From assembly GCA_020064725.1 (NCBI GenBank), contig JAGTWJ010000001.1, positions 5,890,001-5,954,000 on the forward strand: a stretch of DNA of 64,000 nt. Reading direction: 5' to 3'. The notes beneath the pieces are model-generated. The model was not told the DNA's origin, ran no database searches, and saw only the letters and a list, made by a program, of their open reading frames with translations. Source of the stretch: Drechslerella dactyloides. Taxonomy: Eukaryota > Ascomycota > Orbiliomycetes > Orbiliales > Orbiliaceae. Position numbers and translations under genes: made by a program. Below are positions 11,911 through 22,754 of this stretch, piece by piece; positions within the stretch are counted from its first letter, which is position 1, and each line of letters begins with the position of its first letter.

Positions 11911-13982
11911 ATGTCGGGCAAGAAACTCAGCGTCAGCACAACGGCCGAGTCGATACCGCATTCACCGTACGAAAGCGTCTCCCCGCGCACAGCGTACCCA
12001 CCACCCGGCGCTCTGAATTTCAACCACAGAAGCTGCTTCAGCCGCCTCGTCGATGGTTTCCGCCCACACCCGGCCTTGTACGAGCGCGAGCGCACACATA
12101 TCCGCAAGCTGGGCGGGGACTATGATGTTGAGGTTGCGAATTTTAATGTCGCGGGCTCGCCGCTGGCGAGGAAGCTCAAGGGGAGGCATCTGCAGATGAT
12201 TGCCATTGGAGGGTCGATTGGCTCGGGGCTGTTTGTTGGTGCCGGGGCGGCGCTGGCGACGGGTGGACCGGGTGCACTACTTTTGGCATACTTCTTGATG
12301 GGAACGATGCTTTACTGCACGGTGCATGCGCTTGGAGAACTGTCGATTGTGTTTCCGGTGGGTGGATATCTGCCCCATTGATCGTGTCGTTGGTGTTGAC
12401 GCTGACATTGCATTTTTGTAGATTGCGGGGTCGTTTGCGGTCTACAGCTCGCGGTTTATGGACCCGGCTTGGGGCTTCGCGATGGGTTCGTACATTCTGC
12501 CTTCGAGCCTTGTGTTCGAATGATATAACTTGCTGACCGCTGCGTGTGCGTGTGCGTAGGCTGGAATTACGCCATCTCGTGGCTTGTTACAATACCGCTT
12601 GAAGTCGTCGCCGCGACCATAGCTCTCCAGTTCTGGGGGACGACCATCCCGATTGCGGCGTGGGTCGCCATCTTTTGGGTGATTATCATCGGCCTGAATA
12701 TGTTTGGCGTCAAGGGCTATGGCGAGGGCGAGTTTATCTTCTCCACCATCAAGGTCGTGGCTGTGATCTCGTTCATGTAAGTTTGCTCGCTTGATCGTTC
12801 CGTCAAAAGGCGTATGTATGGGACACTGCTGACGAGGAGTGCCCTGGTGCAGTATCCTTGGGATTATCTTGAATATCGGCGGCGGCCCCGGCGGATCCTA
12901 CCTTGGTGGGAGGTTCTGGCATTCGCCCGGTGCATTCGCGAACGGGTTTAAGGGCTTGTGTAACGTCTTCGCGAACGCTGCATTCTCGTTCTCCGGCGCG
13001 GAGCTGGTGGGCATGGCTGCCGCGGAGACGGCGAATCCGCGGAAATCGCTACCGAGCGCCGTTAAGCAGGTATTCTGGCGGATAACTCTGGTAAGACTGA
13101 TCCCTCCGGTTGGAGAATATGAGCACCTGCTCGCGCGAGAGAGCATGCGCATGCTAACGGGCGTCGTAGTTCTACATCGTCTCCCTTACTCTCGTCAGCG
13201 TAATCGTTCCGTACGACGACCCGCGTCTATTTGGCGCAAGCTCCGTCGACGTCCGCGCCTCACCGTTCGTCATCGCCATCCTCAACGCGGGCATCAAAAT
13301 TCTCCCGGACGTAATGAACATCGTCATCCTCGTCGCCGTGCTCAGCGTCGGCAACTCGGCGGTCTTCGGCGCCTCGCGCACGCTTGTTTCCCTCGCCGAG
13401 CAAGGTCAAGCGCCTAAGATCTTTGCATACGTCGACCGCAAGGGCCGACCTCTCGCTGGAATCGCCGCCGCCGCGGCATGCGGCCTCCTCAGCTTTGTCG
13501 CGATCGGGTCCACGAAGACCCAAAGCGACATGTTCATGTGGCTGCTGGCCACTTGCGGTCTCTCCGTAATCTTCACGTGGACGTCCGTCTGCATCTGCCA
13601 TATCCGGTTCCGCAAGGCGTGGAAGCTGCACGGTCACAGCACGCGGGAGCTGGCGTTCACATCGCAGGCTGGCGTCACGGGGTCGTGGATCGGATTGATA
13701 CTCAACGTGCTGGTACTGTGCACGCAGCTGTGGATATCCATCTTCCCGCTCGGTGGGAAGCCGTCGGCGGTGACGTTCTTCTCGACGTACCTGTGCGTGC
13801 CGGTTGTGCTGCTGTGCTTTCTGATCTATAAGGTGTGGTTTCGGACGAAATGGGTGAGACTTGAGGAGATTGATTTGGCGACGGGCAGACGGGAGCTGGA
13901 CCTTGCGGCGCTGCTGGCAGACGAGCGCGAGGAGCGACGGTCGTGGCCGACGTGGAAGCGGGTGTACAAGGTGTTCTGTTGA
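11911..13982 (+). CDS. Amino-acid permease (AAT/APC superfamily, GAP1-like)
   Basis: Five exons: 11911-12357, 12422-12485, 12560-12776, 12853-13090 and 13170-13982, encoding 592 aa. All four introns are 63-79 nt with GT-AG ends. The joined frame reads through the yeast amino-acid transporter core: RKLKGRHLQMIAIGGSIGSG at the end of the cytosolic N-terminus, then FPIAGSFAVYSSRFMDPAWGFAMGWNYA across introns 1 and 2. The GAELVGMAAAETANPRKSLP motif follows before helix 6-7, then RTLVSLAEQGQAPKIF. About twelve hydrophobic segments are visible. It should be a proton-coupled plasma-membrane importer; the exact substrate range cannot be read from sequence. The acceptor of intron 2 lies in a TGTGCG repeat instead of a polypyrimidine tract. 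Confidence 0.9.
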
Positions 13983-14648
13983 TTGGTATTCTGGTATTTG
14001 AAGGTAATGGGTGTACATGTTTCGATATTGGCGCATGTGAGGGTTCATGCTCTGCTTGGGAGTTATTGTGCGATGGGTACATAAGTATATATAATAGCGA
14101 CTTGTAATGTATTGTAAACAATGACCGGCTTCTTTGCATTGCATATAATAGTACTCTTCAAAAGCTGCATCCTGTCCTATACTCAAGTCATTTAGAGTAG
14201 CACCGATTCGATGCCAGGTCAATTAATTGTAATTGCTCCAATTTGGGATGACGTAGACGAATGTGGCCAAGGAACGAGGTGCATCGGACGAAGTTACAAA
14301 TAGATTATATGCATCTAGATTACTACTAGCATGTCCGAATTGCGTCTTCATACTCCTATCGATAAGGATAACAGATAATGAAGATACCGCATGACTAAGC
14401 CGACGTTACTTTTCCCACCATCACCAGCTCGACTTCAACGTGCGTTGGCGTGTTGCATGTGGTCGTTTGGCCAGCCAATCAGCGGCCGCCGGTTTCCCAA
14501 AATGACGGCAGCCGATTGCGAGTTTTCTGCCACGAGAACGACACCCGACCCGGTCAACCTCCCCGATCTCCTCCCAGCACCAACCACCGCCCATTGACCG
14601 CCGACTGCTCCATCTCCGCCGGGGAAACCGCGATACCCAGCCGCCACG
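13983..14648. other. Intergenic region between the permease and QCR6
   Basis: The AT-rich 3' flank of the permease and the promoter of QCR6. No other feature is seen. Confidence 0.6.
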
Positions 14649-15631
14649 ATGACGTTATCCCAGTTCCTCTCCGACGTCTACAGCTCCTTCACGATAGCCG
14701 ACGCCAAGGCCGAAGCCCCGCCGGCTGACGACAAGGCCGAGGACGCTGGCGACGACAAGAAGGAGGAGAAGGAGGAGGATTCCGCGGAAGAAGCAGAGGA
14801 GGAGGAGCCTGAAGAGCCGGAGGACATCATGCCAAAGCTGCAAGAAGGTAAGGCGGATCGACGATCGATTGTCTAAGAACACGTACACCTGCCTGTCTGC
14901 CTGCCTACCGCCTTGGATTCTCAACCGGCTCGCGTGTTGGCCCGTGCAGTCCTGTTTCTCGCACGCATTCCATTCCATTGGGAGGTGGTGATCGCAGACG
15001 AACACGACCGGAGCCAAAGACAAAAGGAGGTTATGCGGGGTCGAAGTGAGCACGGAGGCGAAGTTAATACCTCGGGGAAGCGGAAGGGAGCATGCATTAC
15101 CTTGCTTTCTGTGTGTGAACTGATCAGGATGAAGAGAATAGAAAGATGACAGTTTGTCCGGCCTGATTGGTTGATCGTGGGTCTCGAAAGAAAGTTTTCC
15201 TGTCTCACTGAACTAATTTTTCCTTGCGATCTCCGATCTGCAGAGTGCGCGAACACCACAAAGTGTGCCCCGTACAAGCACCACTACGAAGAATGCGCGG
15301 AACGTGTTCAGCAGTGGGACGACACTCCTGAGGAGGAGCGGAAGGGCAAGCGAGAGAGCTGTGTGGAGGAGTACTTCCACCTTATGCACTGCGCGGTACG
15401 TAATTCCGGTATCTTTTCGTCGTTGTCGTCACCACTTGCTTCCTCGGCCTCCTGGCATGCTGGGGACGACACGTTCAATCGGCTAGAAATTCGGCTATCG
15501 TGCTGGAATGCTGCTAGAAATGATGAATTTTGGCTCTTTCCGGCTAGATGTTGATGAGAATCTGGGCTGACATGCATTTCGTCGTGCAGGGGGATTGCGT
15601 CGCTCCGAAGCTATGGGCAAAGCTCAAGTAG
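14649..15631 (+). CDS. QCR6: Ubiquinol-cytochrome c reductase hinge protein (complex III subunit 6)
   Basis: Exons 14649-14847, 15244-15395 and 15590-15631 give 130 aa. The N-terminus (MTLSQFLSDVYSSFTIADAK) is followed by a strongly acidic stretch (residues about 30-60, runs of Glu/Asp). Then comes the conserved cysteine-rich hinge: ECANTTKCAPYKHHYEEC, a QWDD segment, and CVEEYFHLMHCAGDCVAPKL ending KLWAKLK. The four conserved Cys match QCR6/UQCRH, which sits on cytochrome c1 on the intermembrane-space side of the bc1 complex and helps dock cytochrome c. The first intron is 396 nt, far longer than others in the window, with a CTAAT branch-like site near 15212. The second is 194 nt. Confidence 0.93.
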
Positions 15632-18600
15632 GCGGATAGAAGGATAAGGTGGATTGTTCGCATGAGCTCCACCTTCGTCCCTCGCTTTGAAATTCGTCGT
15701 CAGGTCAGGGGTTCTCAAGCTCCTTGGAGCCTCCTTGATAGGCGTTTTCTGCTCAAAAGTCGACCTCGAATTGGCATCGGGCTGACAAGCTCTGGTCCCG
15801 TGCTGGCTGGAACGCTTCCTCCGATCAAAGCTAGTCTCGAGGCCAGGATCAAAGCGGTACATATTAGACATTTTTTTGTAAATTATGTGAGGCTGCAGTT
15901 TTTCTTTTCGAAGCGGTCGCCGGACATTGGTACATACATCTTCACTTTTCCCTCCCCATTTGAATATCAAACAGTCATTCTATTACATAACCTTGCCTTC
16001 CGGACAATCTAGTCCTGTTCGGAACCATGTCATTTTGTGACAGCGGCTATTCGTCTAAAATTTCTCCTGGTAACGAGCAAGTTGGTAGTTCTGGAGCTGC
16101 AGTCCGGCCCCCCCAAGCCCGGGCTGAACGAACGATCTCGATCGGAATGACATGACGAGGTGCACAGTAATCGACTCGTATCATATATCACATATTTGGC
16201 GGCATGCAGCAGCGTCCTGAAAGTGCACTAACTAACTAGGTCTGCACCTGGCCGACAGGGGACCTAGACAGCGTGCTTGCAAGTTTCGATCCTGCGATTC
16301 AGCCAATGACGACGAAGCAGACGCCACTGTTATCATACCGCCAGGGCCAACGTCACACCAGTGCTTTGAGACTGTCCTGCGTGAATGAGGCGTCCAGCCC
16401 GGCCGTTCTCGAAGTCTCGTACGCACTGACGCAGCCCTTAAAGCTTTCGGGTTTCATGCGAACGTCGTCCGTCGCCTGTAATTGCCGTCGGCTCGGTTGA
16501 TGCGCAAATGCGCCTGCGCCTGCGATCACGGCGCGCGGTCGGTGACAGTGAAGGCGAACCCGACCGGCAGGTTCGCCGAAGAAGGCTTGCGTGGAGGTCG
16601 CTCAGGCGCCCACCCTCCTTCCTGCCATGCTGTACCACAGAAGAAGGGATTTTTACCAGGTCTTGTAAAAGACGTAACCCGGAATTCGGGCGGTGGTGTG
16701 TGGGCAGATGCATGCCTGGGTCATCGACTGGGATGGCCGCTGAGGAATGCTGTACACGTGTGGCCGGAGTGACGGCCAGCACGTTGGTACATCGTCCAGA
16801 CTTCATCTCGACCCATCTCCACGCTGCCGTCGCCACGCCGCGCCAGGTATCCAGCCCGTACACGGATGGTACCGGGACACGGAGTTACTCCGCCTGAGTG
16901 GGTGCTGCACGGATGCCTTGCTCGTCTTGCTTCCAATCAGCCGCGAGGGCCCTCCTGCAGGAAGCCGTCTTGAGCACGTATTCTGCCTGTCCTGAAAGTC
17001 GCCATGCAAACATGCCCCACCGCTCGAAGATCAAATGCAAATGCAGAGTCGCTAATTTATTTTTTTCTAGCGGCTTCGATTCCTCGAAGAAAACCACCGA
17101 ATCACGGGCTCGCGCGCATTGATGTATTATATGTAAGTCAGCTTTGCCAGGCCGAAAAGTTAAAACTTCCCGTAAAGACGGCTAACGGAACTATCGCACC
17201 GCAGAGCCCACGCTAGCTAGTCATGCCCTAGTGCATTCTTTGTCGGCGAGGCTAGAGCGCCGGAGCACGGGAAAACGAGCCTGGTGCGAGTGTTCGATCG
17301 CTAGCCGAAATCGAAATTCATTCATCACGACCATCGCAGCTGGAAATCTCGAGCGAGACCGAGACGACCCGCGCCCGCAATCGAGGAGAGAGAATGTGAT
17401 ATCGATCTAACGATATAATATCCGCTCTGCTAGCCTCAATCAAGGACTCGCTCCAAACAAGCAAGCATGTCAGCGTGATTGAAATCGCAGACAGCCCTCC
17501 TAGCGGCGCAGTTCGTTCCCTATACCGAATCATACGTGCGCTTGCATACTCAAATAACTTGAAGCTAAGACGGGCTCTGTTCGATCCAAACCCCAGTCTG
17601 GCCGGCTTGGTGCCCTGTTTCTCTCGAACGAGCACTCTAATCTTGTCAGGTTGCCTGATACCTACATACAACTTGCTCAATGGAGTGATGGCTCCACCGC
17701 GGTGCCGCCTGGTTTAGTCCCTTTCGATCGATCCAGACTCCTGCCCTGGCGAAACTTGCGAAACACTTGTCTGTTTAAATCCGCCAAATGACAAAAAAAA
17801 CCTGTCCCGATACGTGCGTATCGCAAGCCTGCTAATACTCCTCTGGGAATATTATACCCTCCGAGATTTCCAGATGGGTGAAGCCCTGCGCTATGGATAT
17901 CTAAGTCAAAAAAGACAGCGGCGATCGAAACTTCCAAGTTTACGCACTTACGCATGCGTATAGCTTCCTGTCCGTGATATAGAAGCACTGTTATTGACCA
18001 GAACGCCTTGTTTGCCAGGCTCGCAGCAGCACTAGAACGGCGGTAGTTTATCTTCAACACGCACGTTTGCCTTAGCGTGGTCATCCCGCGATGCCATTCT
18101 GCAGCCAGCTACGCAGCGGAGTCGTCCGTGTGCTGCACACGAAGTTTCAAGAGCCCAGAGCTCGACGGAGGAAAAAAAAAAAAAAAACCTGCTTGAGCTC
18201 TGGGTCTATCCAGACGGACAGGGCAGCGAAGTATCCAGCGATGGGTATGTATTCGTAGCAACTAGATCGAAACCCTGCTTTTCTTGCGGGGGCACACTTC
18301 TGGCCTGATGATAGCTTTGAGGCCAAAACCTGCCCAGACGCCTTGCTTCGATAACCTTGGAATCGTCTCATCAACCACCTTCAGAATGCGTATTGGCAGC
18401 ATCCCGCATCGCCCAAGGCGATAATACCCCCTGTTAAAGAACCTGCTAGTCACCCCTAACTAGATCGCGGCCACAGTAGTTGAAATACCAGTGGCGATCT
18501 ATGTGTGGCTACTTTTTTTTTCTTTAGTTCCATGTCTCACGAAGAGGTGTAGTGGGAATCGCCCTTCGAGGGTTCCATTCTGGCTGTGTTCCAGAAGCCT

Positions 18601-19231
18601 ACAACTACATTTTTTATAAAAACCATCACCAGATTTAACACTTCCCCCTTTCAAGTTTTTAGCATGCTGGAATGCCGGTTCGATGCTGTCGGAATTCCAC
18701 CGAGCACGGGATATATAAATGTATGGTGGAGATCTGTTGGAGTTCCGGCGCAAATGTTTGGACCGTTCACAAAAGGCCAGCCAAAAGAGGCAGTTTAACG
18801 ACCATCTACGATTGCAGCGCTGCAGCCTTTTTTTGTATTATAATATAGACTTGCAACCAACATAAAACGTCCAGTTTATATTAAACTGGTTCGCCGGAAA
18901 TACAACAGTGCTGCAGCTTGTTCCCGGCTCCCCGGCCGCAGTAGCGTACGTTGGCAGGTGAGTTCCGGAAGCTATCTCGACGTCCAGTCACATCTCGTTT
19001 TTCTCGATTTAGTTTGCTTCTGCATATATGCATGAATATGCGTAGCTAGCTCGACTGCTCCTTTGTGATCAATAGTAGGGCTCCAGGCTGACTGATCGTG
19101 AATATAATTGCACTAGATCAACAGGGAGCTCCAATCCACATTCCTCGCCTGCCTCCACATCTGATAGGCACACTTTACAACACTGCACTGCAGGACTGCT
19201 TGGGATCCTGGGAGCACAATATCAGTCAGTC
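15632..19231. other. Long intergenic region
   Basis: About 3.6 kb without a gene I can support. It contains a 16-nt poly-A run at 18172-18187 and a perfect 8-bp inverted repeat with a 3-nt loop at 18871-18889. Open frames between 16.2 and 17.2 kb overlap on both strands and have no recognisable domain. Confidence 0.55.
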
Positions 19232-20788
19232 ATGACGGCTCCGAGTCCACTCGCAGTCATGAGATTCCGTCAGTATACCGCTTCCGAACCCTACGACTAT
19301 ACTATTCCACGGAGCGCCGACAGAGCGAAGGTTGGCGCGCCGGAATTCCAGTACCAGTTGAAATACAAACGAGGAGATGAGATCCTCATTCCCGTCGACA
19401 ATCTCGGTTTCGACCACCCCGTGGGCATCAACGAGACCAACGGCCAGGTCGGCAATATCGCAAACTTGGACCATCTACGTCTGGATCTGGATGGTCGTAA
19501 GCCCCCTACGAGATCATATCAAATTCACGGCATCATCGACCTCGACAAGCCCACCGAAGTGTCGCCTTTCAGACCGAACGACTATGAGCATTTGAACAAG
19601 CCTCCGGGCCAGCTCAGTGAGGATGCCTCATCCTCGCGGTGGCAGTACAGCTTCGGAGAGCCCCTCCTTCTTCGTCCGATTTCGAACGAGCAACTCAAGA
19701 ACCAGACTGAGAGGCTGGTCCACCTGTTCAACCTTTGCAGTGGCAAGCCTCTCTCATTACCCATGTCGAGTGTGCAGTTGTTTCCCAATTACCGATACAT
19801 CGGTACGGTGCCGGTCCTTGACCCCAGGTTTTCAGGGGCCAGGGCTGCGTTTACTTGTGGACAGCTGGTAACTGCCGCGATGTTTGGGAAACGGAGCATT
19901 AGGCTGGGCCATCGTGACATTACGAACTCCGTCTACTGCATTAGTTCAACCACCGGTGCCGCAGCCTGGGTGCTTCAGGATAAACTCGAGCCTATCGAGC
20001 ACATCTCCTTGGACGCATACAAGGAGTCTCTCTCTTGGACACAGTCGACCGTCGCCTCTAAGAGGCGCCGTAAAAGACTAACGGACGCCTCCAGCAGTGC
20101 TTCACCAGAAGGGGTACTGGTGAAGCAGGAGGACCCGCCCTCCGACGACGAATACGCACAATCCATGCGACGTCTTCAGATCGAAGGGACTAATACTCTA
20201 ACCCTAACATACGTCGACGATGAAGAGGATGCTCCGGGCGAAACCGACCATGAATTATTCGACGACGATAATTCAAACCCATATTACGACGAGACCCCGT
20301 CTCCGTCGTCCCCACACGAGGGCGAGGACGACCCGTCTCTGGCGCCACTACGGGTTAAGCAAGAGGATCTTGGTAACGGCCAGGGCCTCCGCACCCGCAT
20401 TAGTATCGACAAGAATCGACCGCAGACACCAGAACACGAACGCCGGCTCCGCCGCGACCAGGCTATGCTCGAAAGTTGGCACCAGCGGAGATTGGGCGGC
20501 GAGGAAAGGACCGGGCGGCACCCTCTGCGTGGCCGCCATCGCCGCGTGCAGCAGGTGGCTGTGATGCACGGCCAGATGGGCACCGAGGGTCTTCCCGTCG
20601 ACCCAACCGAGCCGCCTGGACAGCAGGAAATCGCAGAAGAACTACTCATTGAGTACCCGGAGGACGGTGTCACCGACGCGCTGTCTGTGCGATCTAGGTT
20701 TTCGACGCCGGTCACCCCTTCCACCATCGACACGCCCGTTCTCAGCGCGAAGGCTAGCCCTCCGTTTGGCGTGCCCGATGACGATTAA
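19232..20788 (+). CDS. Unrecognised 518-aa protein with acidic, Ser/Pro-rich C-terminal half
   Basis: One uninterrupted exon from ATG (CAGTCATGA context) to TAA. I do not recognise the family. Residues 1-270 look globular (FRQYTASEPYDYTIPRSADR...YRYIGTVPVLDPRFSGARAA). The rest is charged and probably disordered. A basic cluster KRRRKR near residue 285 could be a nuclear-localisation signal. Two copies of VKQED occur (about residues 303 and 375), both fitting the sumoylation consensus psi-K-x-E. An acidic stretch (DDEEDAPGETDHELFDDD) lies between them. This combination suggests a nuclear regulatory protein, but that is inference. The length of the frame, its coding-like composition and the single clean start support a real gene. 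It is convergent with the next gene. Confidence 0.72.
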   Translation: MTAPSPLAVMRFRQYTASEPYDYTIPRSADRAKVGAPEFQYQLKYKRGDEILIPVDNLGFDHPVGINETNGQVGNIANLDHLRLDLDGRKPPTRSYQIHGIIDLDKPTEVSPFRPNDYEHLNKPPGQLSEDASSSRWQYSFGEPLLLRPISNEQLKNQTERLVHLFNLCSGKPLSLPMSSVQLFPNYRYIGTVPVLDPRFSGARAAFTCGQLVTAAMFGKRSIRLGHRDITNSVYCISSTTGAAAWVLQDKLEPIEHISLDAYKESLSWTQSTVASKRRRKRLTDASSSASPEGVLVKQEDPPSDDEYAQSMRRLQIEGTNTLTLTYVDDEEDAPGETDHELFDDDNSNPYYDETPSPSSPHEGEDDPSLAPLRVKQEDLGNGQGLRTRISIDKNRPQTPEHERRLRRDQAMLESWHQRRLGGEERTGRHPLRGRHRRVQQVAVMHGQMGTEGLPVDPTEPPGQQEIAEELLIEYPEDGVTDALSVRSRFSTPVTPSTIDTPVLSAKASPPFGVPDDD

Positions 20789-22754
20789 CCTCTGCGGTCG
20801 AACCTCGCAACAACCGGTACTGCCCTCCCAGAAGATGAGGGTGGGGTTGCTCGGTGAATGGTCAGAATTATCGACGAATACTCGAACATGGAACATTATA
20901 CGAGTCTCAACATTGATACAAAGTAATGGCGAGGCCGATTTCACATATACCGTTTATAGCAAAACGGTTTCCAAATTGCAACATATCACAGCAAACTTTA
21001 CGCACGCCGAATCCGGACGAAACTCGGCTTGAATCTATAAATCGTGGAAAGCAATAGCGTCCAACAATCCTTCTTTTTATTTGTTGTTATACCCATTTCG
21101 CGGTGCATTGCACTTCCTTACCAGGTGACGTTCTATACATACCCTACTTGACGCAGCCTTCAACTCCCGGGTTTCTCTTTGCTTTGTCTTTCTTGTAAGC
21201 AGAGTGACACCCAGGACTGGCAGTCTGGTTTACGAAATAATCCTTTACCTTTGGCCTCGAATATGAGACGACCACAGGATACATGTCACCGACTTGGAAG
21301 GCCCGGTCTCGATATCATGGCAGTGTATTGAATCAACAAGACAGTCCAATCCTGCGGATTGCCGATATATAATCTACCCGATGCTTCTTCTATCGATTGT
21401 TCCCAGCACGTCCTTCTATCTTGCAAACCGCCACCGACCTATCGCATGCATGTTGACCACGCGCGGGCAAAAGTTGGACGCATACACATACGCATACACA
21501 CATACGTACAAAATACCATATTCAAACACACATAGCTGAACGAGTCTGGGCTAAGGCTGTTCAGCGGGGAGTTCTGGGGTTCCGGTTGCTTTGTGCTGGT
21601 CGGTGGCTATTCATATTGATTTTTGAGTTCTCGATTTTGCCCGCGGGGTGGCCGTGCATGCATATACACATACTACATATACATCTAATAGCTAATTAAT
21701 AGTTGGTAGCTTGGTACTTAAGTAATTTATACATTTATATTTACCCATAGATACAAGCTGGCTAGCTTGGTTGAGGCAGGCCAGAACTTGTCTACGTACA
21801 CAATATGCTACGTGCATATCCCAGATGAAAAATTAACTTATACTTAAGGGGACGTATAGTACATGCTTAGAGTTTAAATTTGCCTGGATATTCTCACGCG
21901 GCAGCGCTGTCGAAATGTGAAGAGCGAGCGTGCATGTGTTTAGTTTCATCATTGCATGAATTGGGCACTGACATTCGAAGCTTTCGCTCTTCCGCTCTAT
22001 AGATTCAGCCTCGAAACCAGGCGCTAGAGAGCAAGGCAGAGCCTGAATTCACCCTGGTAATCTCTTCAACGGACAGCATGCATGTTGGTCAAATATTATT
22101 CGACAGCCCGCCGTAGCGCCTGTCTGACACAATCTCGTGACACTGTACACGCGGTCTACAAGGACCAAAATGCAACATGAGCTAGAGGATTTGCTTTATA
22201 TTACACTTTTGCTAAACTAAGCTGGAAGAGAGCAGAATACCACGCTTGCAGGTAAGCTCGCTGGTAAGAAAGAAGAGAGAAGTCAGGTCGTCAAATTTTG
22301 ATGTATTCTAGAGGATAGAAAAGTGGAAAAGAAAAGAAAAGAAAAAAGAACTTCCTGGAGACTCAAAAGATGAAAACAAACTTTAAAAAAAAGAAAGAAA
22401 GAGGAGAGGAGAAAAAAAAAACGATGGTAGCCAACGAAATGTAGTTAGAAAATGACGGGAGTGCCAACGATGAGCAGTGTAAAATGCATGAAGTCAAAAG
22501 GAATCCAGGAACCCAAAAATGGACGATGGTAGGTGCGTTGTAAAAATGCAAACCAGCACGGTTAGAAGCGTAAAATGGAAAGAAACGTCGCTGTACAGCA
22601 ATGCCGTCTGCCTCGTCCCGTTACTCTTCACGGATGCGAAAGCCAGAAGGCTGGGAAGCAAAGTAGAAGCCAATAGATGTAAGGGAAATCGTCCATCGTG
22701 ATAGCGAAACCAGTCATGAAACTCGAGCCGTCATCGTGTACTTCATACTGTAAT
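20789..22754. other. Intergenic region between convergent genes
   Basis: AT-rich DNA with a CATACA-rich patch at about 21480-21515 and an almost pure purine tract at about 22317-22421. The latter would be a pyrimidine tract in the 3' region of the minus-strand gene that ends at 22755. No gene is recognised. Confidence 0.55.

Noticed and set aside
20198..20208. CTAACCCTAAC, resembling telomere repeat units
   Set aside because: Only 11 nt, inside a coding exon (TLTLTY). No array or chromosome end.
22317..22421. Long purine tract as a mobile-element tail
   Set aside because: No target duplication or element body. It is more simply a polypyrimidine-rich 3' flank of the minus-strand gene.
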